Origin: an uncultured Bacilli bacterium
Lineage (GTDB): Bacteria; Bacillota_I; Bacilli_A; RF39; UBA660
NCBI GenBank assembly: GCA_944327405.1
Contig: CALVHK010000001.1
Coordinates: 1-39,617 of the forward strand
Direction: 5' to 3'
Length of the DNA: 39,617 nt
Every line of letters begins with the position of its first letter. Position 1 is the first letter of the stretch. Shown in pieces: positions 7,429 to 15,608 of the stretch. Both the position numbers and the translations under genes were made by a program. Below the pieces are notes generated by a model. The model saw only the letters and a program-made list of their open reading frames with translations, had not been told where the DNA came from and did no database searches.

Positions 7429-8514
7429 CTAATTCTTACTTACATTTAATACTAATCCTACACTAATCATGCTTATTAGTAAACTTGATCCTCCATAAGA
7501 AAAGAATGGTAATGTCACCCCGGTTACAGGAATTAGACCTACTACGACAGCTAGATTTAATGCTGCTTGAATAAATATGCCAAAAGCAAGACCAAAAGCT
7601 AAATACTTCTTAAATAAATCATTTGCTTTTAAAGCTATTTTTAGCATACGATAAAAAATAAAAAAGAAGAAACCACAGACAATTAAAACTCCTAAAAAGC
7701 CAAACTCTTCACTAATGATAGAAAAGATGAAATCTGTTTGAGGCTCTGGTAAATAAAAGTGCTTTTGCCTAGAATTTAGGAATCCTTGACCGAGTAGGCC
7801 ACCAGGACCAATAGCATACAAACTTTGAATAATTTGATAACCACTTCCTAGGGGATCACTCCAGGGGTTTAGGAAAGATACAATTCGAGCCATCCGGTAA
7901 GGAGCGGCAATAATTAAAGCAACTATGCCTGCTAGACCTAAAACACCTAGTTTAACAAAGAAAGATATTTTTAAACCCGAAATAAAAATCAGGGCTATTA
8001 AAGTAAGGGCTATTACCATGGAGGTTCCAAAATCCGGTTCTAGCATAATGAGTAAGAAAAACACGCCAATAACAAGAAAAATAGGCAATGCTCCTTTTTT
8101 CACATCACTCATGTTTTTTTGATTGTTTGCTAAGTATTTGGCTGTAAAAATAATGAGTCCTAATTTGGCAAATTCACTGGGTTGAATACCAAATCCACCT
8201 ATCCCAAACCAACTTCTACTTCCATTTCTTACAGTACCGATTCCGGGTATTAAAACAAGTACTAATAAAATAAAACATATCCCTAAAATTAGATTGGATT
8301 TCTTACGAACAAAATCTAAATTTATTTTGCTTGCTAATAGCATAATCCCTATTCCAGCAACAAAAAATATACTTTGTTGTCTAACATATTTAAAAGCATC
8401 CTGGTATTTAAACTCCGACCAAATGCTACTAGCTGAATAAATCATAATGATTCCAAAAATACAGATGATAATTACGCTTATAAAAAGAAAATAATCATTA
8501 TGTTTCTTTTTCAT
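7429..8514 (-). CDS. ftsW: FtsW-type SEDS peptidoglycan glycosyltransferase
   Basis: A SEDS-family integral membrane polymerase that extends glycan strands from lipid II, working with the class B PBP encoded just upstream. About ten hydrophobic segments are visible. Conserved patches are GSRSWFGIG followed by QPSEFAKL (the region of the catalytic Asp loop), YQIIQSLYAIGPGGLLGQG, LPEPQTDFIF-x-x-x-EEFGF, and SYGGSS near the C terminus. The start is set at ATG 8514 (361 residues) because AGGTGGG lies upstream and a start 15 bp earlier would fall inside that site. FtsW is preferred over RodA because of the adjacent mraY and ftsI. It begins just after the mraY terminator. Confidence 0.9.
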   Translation of the reverse strand: MKKKHNDYFLFISVIIICIFGIIMIYSASSIWSEFKYQDAFKYVRQQSIFFVAGIGIMLLASKINLDFVRKKSNLILGICFILLVLVLIPGIGTVRNGSRSWFGIGGFGIQPSEFAKLGLIIFTAKYLANNQKNMSDVKKGALPIFLVIGVFFLLIMLEPDFGTSMVIALTLIALIFISGLKISFFVKLGVLGLAGIVALIIAAPYRMARIVSFLNPWSDPLGSGYQIIQSLYAIGPGGLLGQGFLNSRQKHFYLPEPQTDFIFSIISEEFGFLGVLIVCGFFFFIFYRMLKIALKANDLFKKYLAFGLAFGIFIQAALNLAVVVGLIPVTGVTLPFFSYGGSSLLISMISVGLVLNVSKN

Positions 8515-8539
8515 ACACCCACCTAACAAATTTTATGTC

Positions 8540-8568
8540 AAGAAAAAAAATGTAGAACTTCTACATTT
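8540..8568 (-). terminator. mraY terminator overlapping the stop codon
   Basis: A perfect inverted repeat with 10-bp arms (8559-8568 and 8548-8557, one central base) is followed on the minus strand by a run of T. The mraY stop codon (8567-8569) overlaps the first arm. It leaves only about 25 bp before ftsW, so ftsW probably depends on partial read-through. Confidence 0.85.
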
Positions 8569-9559
8569 ATAACCAAACCCCGTATGTAATGGCAATCATG
8601 GCAAGTATTAATCCTGCAACCCAGAAATACCTTACAATGTCTTGCTCGTTCATACCTAGCACTTCAAAATGATGATGGAGAGGTGCTCTTTTAAATACTT
8701 TTTTATTAAATTTACGGATGGCAATAATTTGGATGAAACTACTAAGAGTTTCAACAACAAATACTCCACCGATTAAAGCTAGTGATAATTCATGTCTCGT
8801 AATAATCGCAATGGTTGCTAGAGCTGCTCCTAGTGATAACGATCCTAAATCGCCCATGAATAATTTGGCTGGATGTGAATTAAATACTAAGAATCCTAGT
8901 AAAGATCCAACTAAGAGAAAACAGAAAATGGCTACTTCTTGATACCCTTCCATCCATCCGGCATTCCAGGAAATAAGACCGAAGGCAAAAAATGCTATAG
9001 CAGAAAGTCCTCCAGCTAAGCCATCAAGTCCATCTGTAATATTTACTGCATTTGAGGTACCTACCAGTAAGAATAAAATAAATAAGCCAAACGTCCAACC
9101 AAGAGGAATGGTAATACCAAGACTTGATATGACTAAATCAGATTCTCCTCCGTTACTCATAAATATATAGAAGAAAATCAAAGCTATTACCATCTGAATT
9201 AATAGTTTAGAAACAATACTTAAGCCTTTATTATTATGAAATTTTATTTTTAAGAAATCATCTAAGAATCCTAAGGCGGCATATGCTAAAAAGACAAATA
9301 CTAATATAATTAAATTATGTGATATTTCAATACTATCATTAAAATATAAAAGTATTAAAGACACTATTACAGGTATTATAAATATCAACCCGCCCATAGT
9401 AGGTGTTCCTTCTTTTTTTAAATGCCTTTCTCCTATATAATGAGATACATATTGACCGATGTGAAATCGTTTTAAGATTGGTATTAATATTACTCCTGTA
9501 ATAATTGCTAAAATAAAACCTAAAAGAAGCGCCATCGCTGCTTTAGCAAGTATTAACAT
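8567..9559 (-). CDS. mraY: Phospho-N-acetylmuramoyl-pentapeptide transferase
   Basis: Transfers phospho-MurNAc-pentapeptide from UDP to undecaprenyl phosphate, forming lipid I at the inner face of the membrane. It has ten hydrophobic helices. Family signatures are GTPTMGG near residue 51, FLDDFLK with the catalytic Asp pair near 100, NAVNITDGLDGLAGG near 170, MGDLGSL, and the HHHFE motif near the C terminus. The 330 residues match the family length. ATG 9559 has AAAGAGGTGGG upstream. It lies between the PBP and ftsW, as in standard dcw clusters, but murD and murG are not here. A TATAAT at 9583-9588 is a possible -10. Confidence 0.96.
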   Translation of the reverse strand: MLILAKAAMALLLGFILAIITGVILIPILKRFHIGQYVSHYIGERHLKKEGTPTMGGLIFIIPVIVSLILLYFNDSIEISHNLIILVFVFLAYAALGFLDDFLKIKFHNNKGLSIVSKLLIQMVIALIFFYIFMSNGGESDLVISSLGITIPLGWTFGLFILFLLVGTSNAVNITDGLDGLAGGLSAIAFFAFGLISWNAGWMEGYQEVAIFCFLLVGSLLGFLVFNSHPAKLFMGDLGSLSLGAALATIAIITRHELSLALIGGVFVVETLSSFIQIIAIRKFNKKVFKRAPLHHHFEVLGMNEQDIVRYFWVAGLILAMIAITYGVWL

Positions 9560-9645
9560 AACCCACCTCTTTCTTTAGAATTATTATACTACGAATATCT
9601 AAAAATATCTTTATTTAACTATTCATTTTACATTATATTTGACGA

Positions 9646-11550
9646 TTAACCTAAAAGAAGCATAATTGTTTCGCCTTCTGCCACATAATAGCCAGCACTA
9701 GGACTCATATAGATTACGGTATCCCCTGTTCCAGAATATTCAATTTTATAATTCTTTAAGGCTTTGGTTGCTTCTTCTTTCGTCAAGCCTACTACATTTG
9801 GTAGAATACTATATTTTTTGTCTAACCATGTGTATTCTTTGGCCATGCCATCTGTTCGGGGTTCAATATCCAAAATATCAATTGCCGATAATAATACATT
9901 TCGAGCTATTGGGGCTGATACTACTCCTCCATATTGGGTTACTCCCTTTGGATTGTCGATTGCTACATACACCACGATTTCGGGATCATCAGCAGGCATA
10001 AAGCCCATAAATGATAAAATATAATTTCCATCTAAATAAGATCCATTTTCCACTTTTTGAGCTGTTCCTGTTTTTCCTCCAACCCGAAAGTTTTCAATAT
10101 ATGCATTTTTTCCACTGCCGTTTGCTACGACACTTTCTAGAGCATACCTAACTAAGCTGCTCGTTTCTTCACTAATTACTTGCCTTGTTGCAACCGGTTC
10201 TATTTTTTCAATTAAACTATTTGTTTCGCTTTCTAGAAATGCCCCTACTATGTAAGGAGTGTAGAGTTTGCCACCATTAATGGAGGCAGATACAGCACGC
10301 ACTTGTTGGAGTGGTGTTACTGATATTCCTTGACCGAAACTGGTGGTAGCAAGTTCTACTGGCCCCATAGAGTCGATATCAAATAAAATACCTGAAGATT
10401 CCCCATTTAAATCAATACCTGTTTTAGAGCCAAAACCGTATGCTTCAATATAGCTCATAAGAGTTTCTACACCTAAAGTTTGGCCGATTTTAACGAATCC
10501 GGGATTACAGGAATTTTCTACTACTTCCAGCATTGTTTGGGTTCCATGGCCTCCTGATTTCCAGCAATGAATGGTGGATCCGTCCACATTAATGGAACCT
10601 GTATCTGTAAAAGTGTCTTCAAATAAATTGATTGTCTGTTCCTCTAGCGCTGCTGATAAAGTAATGATCTTAAAAGTTGAACCGGGTTCGTAAGTCATCC
10701 AAATTGGTAAATTACGATTAATTACTTCGGTAGCATAATCCCCATAACTGTTGCTGTTAAAATCAGGACGACTTGCCATGGCTAAAATCTCACCAGTGTC
10801 AGGATCCATAGCAATAATCAGTGCTTGTTCGGGATCATATTTGGCAACCGCATTATCCAGTTCATTTTCTATGGCTAATTGCAGTTCAATGTCTATGGTA
10901 AGCTCTAAAGTAATGCCACTGGTTGGAGCTTCGTAAACTTCTGTCAACTCTAGTTTATTCCCTTTTCCATCAGAAAAATACTTGATGGCACCATCCGCAC
11001 CGGTCAAATACTCATCATAATACAGCTCAATTCCCGACAATCCTTGATTATCAATACCAACATAACCCAAAACGTGTGATAAAACAGTTTCATAGGGATA
11101 ATATCTTTTGCTTTCCTTTAGTAAATACACTCCATCGTATCCTAAAGCATCGATTTTTTCTGCCACTTCATAATCAAGGCCTCTACCTTCGGGATGCACT
11201 CTTTCAATTGAGGTTGACTTGGTAACATGTTTCAGCATATCTTGATAATCAGACCCTAAAATGTCTGATAAATCTTTGGCAACAGCTTCGGGATCATCAA
11301 TTTGACCGGGAACAACAACTAAAGATACGGTTGTGATGTTCGTTGCTAAGATGACGCCGTTACGATCAACGATTTCCCCACGGTCTGCCTTTATAGGTAA
11401 CTCTCTACTCCAAAGGCTTTCCGCTAAATTGGATAATTTATCATAAGCAAATACTTGAATATAAAACACTTTTATAATAACTGCTATTAAAATAATAACG
11501 CTAAGCAAAAAGACAAACCTGATTCTTTCATGAATATTTGAAAAAAACAT
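9646..11550 (-). CDS. Class B penicillin-binding protein with one PASTA domain (FtsI/PBP2x/SpoVD type)
   Basis: A transpeptidase that cross-links septal peptidoglycan. One transmembrane helix lies at about 11-31, then the dimerisation domain (DRNGVILATN near 60), then the transpeptidase domain. The active-site serine is in PGSTFK (Ser 291), the second motif is SCN (Ser 347) and the third is KTGT (Lys 493). A single C-terminal PASTA domain spans about 575-634. Start is set at ATG 11550 (634 residues) because AAGGGTG lies 6-7 nt upstream. The 16 extra in-frame residues before it are unlike the family. Forms a mini division cluster with mraY and ftsW. A TATAAT at 11567-11572 is a possible -10 just after the ATPase terminator. 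Confidence 0.93.
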   Translation of the reverse strand: MFFSNIHERIRFVFLLSVIILIAVIIKVFYIQVFAYDKLSNLAESLWSRELPIKADRGEIVDRNGVILATNITTVSLVVVPGQIDDPEAVAKDLSDILGSDYQDMLKHVTKSTSIERVHPEGRGLDYEVAEKIDALGYDGVYLLKESKRYYPYETVLSHVLGYVGIDNQGLSGIELYYDEYLTGADGAIKYFSDGKGNKLELTEVYEAPTSGITLELTIDIELQLAIENELDNAVAKYDPEQALIIAMDPDTGEILAMASRPDFNSNSYGDYATEVINRNLPIWMTYEPGSTFKIITLSAALEEQTINLFEDTFTDTGSINVDGSTIHCWKSGGHGTQTMLEVVENSCNPGFVKIGQTLGVETLMSYIEAYGFGSKTGIDLNGESSGILFDIDSMGPVELATTSFGQGISVTPLQQVRAVSASINGGKLYTPYIVGAFLESETNSLIEKIEPVATRQVISEETSSLVRYALESVVANGSGKNAYIENFRVGGKTGTAQKVENGSYLDGNYILSFMGFMPADDPEIVVYVAIDNPKGVTQYGGVVSAPIARNVLLSAIDILDIEPRTDGMAKEYTWLDKKYSILPNVVGLTKEEATKALKNYKIEYSGTGDTVIYMSPSAGYYVAEGETIMLLLG

Positions 11551-11579
11551 AAGCTTCACCCTTAAAATTATATGCCAAA

Positions 11580-11607
11580 GCAAAAATGCTAGAAGCAAGT
11601 TCTAACA
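11580..11607 (-). terminator. Terminator of the DUF4143 ATPase gene
   Basis: An 8-bp stem with one wobble (11600-11607 with 11587-11594, 5-nt loop) is followed by TTTTTG on the minus strand. The first arm begins directly after the stop codon at 11608-11610. Confidence 0.7.
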
Positions 11608-12903
11608 TTATTTATGAATGCAAAATACTGCATATAAAGGAACAGATTTAATATTATTTTCAAAGCCAAAGTTTTTAGAAGATATTCTAATACTATAAAC
11701 TGGATGATATTTGTTTATGTATTCATTAAGGCTTTTTGAATTTGTTCTTCTTCCACTTTTTACTTCTACAGGAATAATATTTCCATTAATTTTGATTAAA
11801 AAATCAATTTCATACCGTTCAAATTGATAATAATACAATTCTCTAAATTTAGTATAAAACTCGCAAGCAACATAGTTTTCGGTAAGAATACCTTTATACA
11901 TTTCATTTTTATCAAGAAGTATCTCACTATAATCTAAATTAGAAAGTGATCTTAAAAGTCCAACATCACTTAAATATAGTTTAAATTTATCTGGAGACGC
12001 AAAAGCTTTCAGCGGAGATTCACACTTTTCAGCTAGATCACATTTCAATATCATATTGCTTGCTAAAAGCCAATCTAGACTTGTTTCATATCTAATCTTT
12101 CTAGCATCTTTATCTACTATACTATACTTAAAAGTATTGTTTGGACGTGCAAGTTCTCTTGGAATAGCATTATAAATTTGGCTATTTTTAATTCCTTCGC
12201 TATTTAGAGTATACTTATTCATGTCTGCTAAATAGGCGGTAATAATTTGCTCTTGTAAAGAGAAATCAACATGAGATATATTACAATCATTACTAATAAA
12301 ATTGTTTACCAATGCTGGCATTCCCCCTAAAACAAGATATTTTTTGTATAAGTCTAGAGCTAATTCATGAATAGACTCAATTAGCTTTTCGTTTGTTTGA
12401 TAATGTTTTTTGATTTCCTCAATTAACATGTTTTTATTTAACGCCATTAAATATTCTTCAAAATCCATAGGATATAAATATTTAATGTTTACTTTACCTA
12501 CTGGAAATGAGGATTTAAATCGGTTTATCTTCACCCCTAATAAAGATCCTGCACATACTATCTTAAATGGTTTATCACTTTCACAAAAATATTTTAAAGA
12601 AGTAATTGCTCTTTCACTAACTTGTATCTCATCAAAAAATATAATCGTGTTTTCGGGATCAATAACGACATTTTTAATAATCTCTATTTTTTCAATAATA
12701 GAATCGGGATTGATTGTTTCTTCAAAAATGCTAGCGATTTCTTCTTCTTTATCTAAATTAAAATATAAATAATGTTCGAAATTGTTTTTACAAAATTCTT
12801 CCAATATATAAGTTTTTCCTGTTTGTCTTGCCCCTATTAACATCAGGGGCATCTTGAAGTTTTCTTTCCATAATTTTAAATCTTCTTCAATTTTTCTATA
12901 CAT
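11608..12903 (-). CDS. AAA-family ATPase with C-terminal DUF4143 and nuclease-like fold
   Basis: A member of the common AAA_14/DUF4143 ATPases found scattered in anaerobes and archaea. Walker A is GARQTGKT near residue 26, Walker B is IIFFDEIQ near 90, and there is an arginine-finger-like region. The C-terminal DUF4143 ends in YEIDFLI followed by IPVEVKSG, the D...ExK core of a PD-(D/E)XK nuclease-like domain. The cellular role is not established. Copies are often laterally acquired and sit alone in variable regions, as here between the AbiE stretch and the cell-wall cluster. Start is ATG 12903, with AAAGGGTG 6 nt upstream; the GTG at 12912 would be inside that site. It carries an upstream palindrome and its own terminator. 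Confidence 0.88.
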   Translation of the reverse strand: MYRKIEEDLKLWKENFKMPLMLIGARQTGKTYILEEFCKNNFEHYLYFNLDKEEEIASIFEETINPDSIIEKIEIIKNVVIDPENTIIFFDEIQVSERAITSLKYFCESDKPFKIVCAGSLLGVKINRFKSSFPVGKVNIKYLYPMDFEEYLMALNKNMLIEEIKKHYQTNEKLIESIHELALDLYKKYLVLGGMPALVNNFISNDCNISHVDFSLQEQIITAYLADMNKYTLNSEGIKNSQIYNAIPRELARPNNTFKYSIVDKDARKIRYETSLDWLLASNMILKCDLAEKCESPLKAFASPDKFKLYLSDVGLLRSLSNLDYSEILLDKNEMYKGILTENYVACEFYTKFRELYYYQFERYEIDFLIKINGNIIPVEVKSGRRTNSKSLNEYINKYHPVYSIRISSKNFGFENNIKSVPLYAVFCIHK

Positions 12904-12934
12904 AGTAATCACCCTTTAGAATATTTTAACACAT

Positions 12935-12988
12935 TTTCGTACAAAACGCACGTATTTTTTTTGATTTTTTCGTGCAATTTGTACGAAA
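12935..12988. promoter_or_regulatory. Long interrupted palindrome upstream of the DUF4143 ATPase gene
   Basis: TTTCGTACAAA (12935-12945) and its exact complement (12978-12988) flank an inner pair, GCACG/CGTGC (12948-12952 and 12971-12975), with an A/T spacer. The downstream arm abuts an AT-rich -10-like stretch (12923-12928) 20-25 bp from the start codon. It could be an operator or a cruciform-forming site, or it could help terminate the preceding transcript. Confidence 0.6.
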
Positions 12989-13000
12989 AAAGTTTTTTTA

Positions 13001-13028
13001 AGAAAAGCATTAGAAACAAATTCTAACG
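13001..13028 (-). terminator. Terminator after the CYTH-like gene, containing its stop codon
   Basis: An 8-bp stem with one wobble (13021-13028 with 13008-13015, 5-nt loop) is followed by CTTTTCTT on the minus strand. The stop codon (13023-13025) is within the first arm. The T tract is broken, so strength is uncertain. Confidence 0.5.
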
Positions 13029-13592
13029 TTGATAAGTATCTTCAAAAACTAATAATGCTTTTTTTACAAAATAATTATCTGATCTAATTGGTAAATCCAA
13101 GCTTTTCAGTTCCTTAATCATTTCGTTTATATCTTTGTTACTATGGCATTCATACTCGATAAAAATATATTTATCATTTACGAGTTGAATGCATAATTCC
13201 ATATGATTATTGGTATAAATGATACATGAATCGTGGATATTTATTAATTCTTTATAGTGAATGAATGTCATAAAAAGGTATGCATCTTTTTCGTTTTCTA
13301 TTTTACACTGTACTTTCCCCTGCTCTAGAATATCGCCATTAGATGCAAACTTTTTATATTTATATACAAGTTTTCTTTCTACATGATTTTCTTCTGTAAC
13401 TTTTCTAATTAGTACACAATTTTGCAATAATTCTAACTCAGGAGTTGCGAAAATATCTATACTGGTGGGTATCATGTAAATATCGTCAATATTATATTTT
13501 TCCTTTACTAAAAAGCCTTTTTCTAATAGGATTTGATGTAATTTGGGGTAAGTAGTATCTACTAAAACGCTAAGCTCTTTTTCTAGCTTCAT
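13023..13592 (-). CDS. Divergent CYTH-like domain protein
   Basis: A 189-residue soluble protein whose strand pattern fits the CYTH (CyaB/thiamine triphosphatase) barrel: an N-terminal E-K-E strand, LIRKV near 62, RKLVYKYKK near 73, FIEYECHS near 145 and a C-terminal helix with DNYFVKKALL. Classical members hydrolyse or bind triphosphates through an N-terminal ExExK motif. Here the last position is Ser (E4-K-E6-L-S8), so catalysis as in thiamine triphosphatase is doubtful. It starts 2 bp after the PH-domain gene stops, with little visible ribosome-binding site, implying translational coupling. The family call is moderate; I would not name a substrate. Confidence 0.55.
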   Translation of the reverse strand: MKLEKELSVLVDTTYPKLHQILLEKGFLVKEKYNIDDIYMIPTSIDIFATPELELLQNCVLIRKVTEENHVERKLVYKYKKFASNGDILEQGKVQCKIENEKDAYLFMTFIHYKELINIHDSCIIYTNNHMELCIQLVNDKYIFIEYECHSNKDINEMIKELKSLDLPIRSDNYFVKKALLVFEDTYQR

Positions 13593-13593
13593 A

Positions 13594-13989
13594 TTAACTG
13601 ATTTTCGCTTTCATCATAGTTTTATAAACTTTTTTCAATACTTCTTTTTTATCATGATTCATATCAATGAAGTTGACATGCAATTGGTAGCCACTGTCAA
13701 AGCTAAATAACAACTCTACTTTGCCGGGCTTAAAGTTAATCGCGCTAGTAGAAATGGATACATATGGGATTATATGAATCTTTTTGTAGTAGACTGCTAG
13801 AGTATCTCGATCAAACAAAATCATTTTCTTATCCGTAAATACGACATAATCTTTACTATTTTTATAACCAATTAAAATAGTCTCGTTATCTTCAACATAC
13901 TCTTTTGTATAATCCGGTAGTTTGTCTTCATAAACTTCAGTCTTAAAATCAAAATATTTTGATAGTTCTTTAAACTTAATATACGCCAT
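13594..13989 (-). CDS. Small bacterial PH-domain protein (bPH_1/YvbH-like)
   Basis: 131 residues forming essentially one pleckstrin-homology-like barrel. The pattern DYVVFTDKKMILFDRD (residues 47-62) followed by a loop and IIPYVSIS is characteristic of bacterial PH family 1, with a closing amphipathic helix at the C terminus (KKVYKTMMKAK). Such proteins are short, cytosolic, often multimeric and of unknown function; a stress or envelope role has been suggested for some. ATG 13989 has AGGAAG 7 nt upstream. A TGA-TATACT extended -10 lies at 14014-14019 immediately after the abiEii terminator. It is co-transcribed with the CYTH-like gene. Confidence 0.7.
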   Translation of the reverse strand: MAYIKFKELSKYFDFKTEVYEDKLPDYTKEYVEDNETILIGYKNSKDYVVFTDKKMILFDRDTLAVYYKKIHIIPYVSISTSAINFKPGKVELLFSFDSGYQLHVNFIDMNHDKKEVLKKVYKTMMKAKIS

Positions 13990-14035
13990 AATAACACTTC
14001 CTAACTTAATTACAGTATATCATACTTTAGAAAAG

Positions 14036-14066
14036 AAAAAAAGAATATATTTCAATTCTTTTTTAA
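14036..14066 (-). terminator. abiEii terminator (left copy of a duplicated terminator)
   Basis: A perfect 10-bp A/T-rich stem (14055-14064 with 14037-14046) around the loop ATATTTCA (plus-strand reading) ends in a T tract on the minus strand. It begins 2-4 bp after the abiEii stop. It is nearly identical to the element at 15609-15640. Confidence 0.75.
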
Positions 14067-14068
14067 AA

Positions 14069-14905
14069 TCAATTTATTAAGATATTTAGAACTTCTTTTA
14101 TAGCACAAATAACATCTTCGTAATTAATATCTTTTGCATAAGCATTTTTCGTTCGATAGACTATCCATCTTTCTTTCATATTAAGATCTAATTCAAGCTC
14201 TCTTATTACTATGCTAAATTCATTTAAATCAAGATTTGTTTTACGAATGTTAAAAGTATTGTATACTGCTCGCTTTAGTTTGCGTTTATCTAGCTCTTTT
14301 ATTTTTCGATTCATTAAAATATATATATCATAATAGTCTTTTAACCTTGTATTCAAAGTTCCATTACATATAATGGCATGGATTTTTTCTGCTAAAATGC
14401 TTTCTATATTATATGCCATAATAAGTGTCTTGCTATCATCAAAAATGGATTTATAATAGTATTTTATTTCTCTTGGTGTAATTATATCTCCTGCTGTGAT
14501 GTCTATAGAAAGATAGGTTTTATTGTTTTCTAATTTAGCTAAAATATTTACTTTAAAGCCTTGATATTCTTTAGTTAAAGCGATCTTTTTAACTGATATA
14601 ACTTCAAATACAACTCCATCTTTTATATCTATACTTAATATTTCAGCAAATATTTTTTGCACTACTCTTTGCGTTAGAGGAATACCCTTTAATGTCACAT
14701 CCATATCTTTAGTAGTTCTTTCATCATCACCAATGATAGAAGTAAGCAATAATCCTCCTTTTAAAATAATTTGTCCCTGATATTTACTTTTGGATATTCT
14801 ATCTAAAATACGTTCAAAATAAAATAACTGAAAATAATGTTGCGATTTATCACTATTTCCTAATGATTTTTTAGAAACTAAACTTTTTAATTTAGTATAA
14901 TTCAC
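14069..14905 (-). CDS. abiEii: AbiEii type IV toxin, nucleotidyltransferase
   Basis: The toxin half of the AbiE abortive-infection system. The family has a DNA polymerase-beta-like nucleotidyltransferase fold and, in characterised members, is a bacteriostatic GTP-preferring or tRNA-modifying nucleotidyltransferase. Key positions visible are ILKGGLLL (GG motif) near residues 48-55 and RTTKDMDVTL (paired Asp catalytic motif) near 63-72. A C-terminal helical domain includes AEKIHAI and LKDYYDIYIL, typical of the family. 278 residues is normal. It starts with GTG directly after the abiEi stop codon, so the pair is translationally coupled. The genes are antitoxin first, then toxin, as in known AbiE operons. 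It has its own terminator. Confidence 0.9.
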   Translation of the reverse strand: MNYTKLKSLVSKKSLGNSDKSQHYFQLFYFERILDRISKSKYQGQIILKGGLLLTSIIGDDERTTKDMDVTLKGIPLTQRVVQKIFAEILSIDIKDGVVFEVISVKKIALTKEYQGFKVNILAKLENNKTYLSIDITAGDIITPREIKYYYKSIFDDSKTLIMAYNIESILAEKIHAIICNGTLNTRLKDYYDIYILMNRKIKELDKRKLKRAVYNTFNIRKTNLDLNEFSIVIRELELDLNMKERWIVYRTKNAYAKDINYEDVICAIKEVLNILIN

Positions 14906-15496
14906 TTATAATAAAATCTCCATATATTCTCTCACTTTTTTATCAACTCCTAACTTTTTTGCATATTTCATTAATTTATGTAAGTCTTTAGAATTCATTT
15001 TTGCATATTCTTGTAATGCTTTTGTAAAAATTTCTATATCTATCTTATTTTTATTTTTAATAATATCACAAATAGTTCTTTCAATATCATAAACTTTTAA
15101 CTTCATTCCAAAAGGTGATTCTAGTTCGATTACACCTAAATTAATATATTCCATTTTACTATAATGCAAATCTACATTTTCTTTGTTTTTATAGCAATTA
15201 CCATACCCATATGGTACAGTAACATCATAAATAAGGGGTGTTCTATCACTTAAGTTATGTAGATACAAAGCTGTAGCATGAGAAAAAACTGCTTTTTTAC
15301 ATTTTGATAAAACAACATAAAAATTATCAACATAGCCATTTGGTAATATATAATATCCACTCGATACTCGATATATTTTTTTTTCTTTTACTAGCGTACT
15401 AACATAATAATAATTAATTTGATTCTTTTTTAATTCCTTAGATGTTATGTAGCCTTTTTCTTGAACTAAATTTAATAACTGCTCTTTTTTAGTCAT
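14906..15496 (-). CDS. abiEi: AbiEi type IV antitoxin, winged-helix repressor
   Basis: A two-part antitoxin. An N-terminal winged helix (residues about 1-50, with the GYITSKEL and YRVSSGYYILP pattern) binds the operon's promoter, and a C-terminal domain neutralises AbiEii. The central FSHATALYLHNLSDRTP and VYDIERTICDII blocks are hallmarks of the family. Start is placed at ATG 15496 because GAGG (15505-15508) lies 8 nt upstream. An ATG at 15502 would be only 2 nt from it. It gives 196 residues, a normal length. A 16-bp perfect inverted repeat lies just upstream and is the probable autoregulatory operator. Confidence 0.92.
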   Translation of the reverse strand: MTKKEQLLNLVQEKGYITSKELKKNQINYYYVSTLVKEKKIYRVSSGYYILPNGYVDNFYVVLSKCKKAVFSHATALYLHNLSDRTPLIYDVTVPYGYGNCYKNKENVDLHYSKMEYINLGVIELESPFGMKLKVYDIERTICDIIKNKNKIDIEIFTKALQEYAKMNSKDLHKLMKYAKKLGVDKKVREYMEILL

Positions 15497-15514
15497 TCCC
15501 ATTACCTCAATAAA

Positions 15515-15543
15515 ATACTATCATACATTTCATGATTAGTAAA
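15515..15543 (-). promoter_or_regulatory. Probable abiE promoter
   Basis: TTTACT (15538-15543) and TAGTAT (15515-15520) are separated by 17 bp, each with 4 of 6 consensus matches. The position is about 20 bp upstream of the abiEi start and immediately downstream of the inverted repeat. Confidence 0.5.
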
Positions 15544-15550
15544 TACTTTT

Positions 15551-15596
15551 CTAATTATTATGCACAAAATTAATTAAAAATGTGCATAATAATTAG
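15551..15596. promoter_or_regulatory. abiE operator: perfect 16-bp inverted repeat
   Basis: CTAATTATTATGCACA (15551-15566) is matched exactly by its reverse complement at 15581-15596, with a 14-bp spacer. AbiEi antitoxins are known to repress their own operons by binding paired inverted repeats and bending the DNA. The location, just upstream of the predicted -35, fits that role. Confidence 0.8.
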
Positions 15597-15608
15597 AGTT
15601 AAGCAAAT

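Noticed and set aside
8530..8541. TTGACA next to TAAAAT before ftsW as a promoter
   Set aside because: The hexamers are adjacent with no spacer, so they cannot act together. The TTGACA is in the tail of the mraY terminator.
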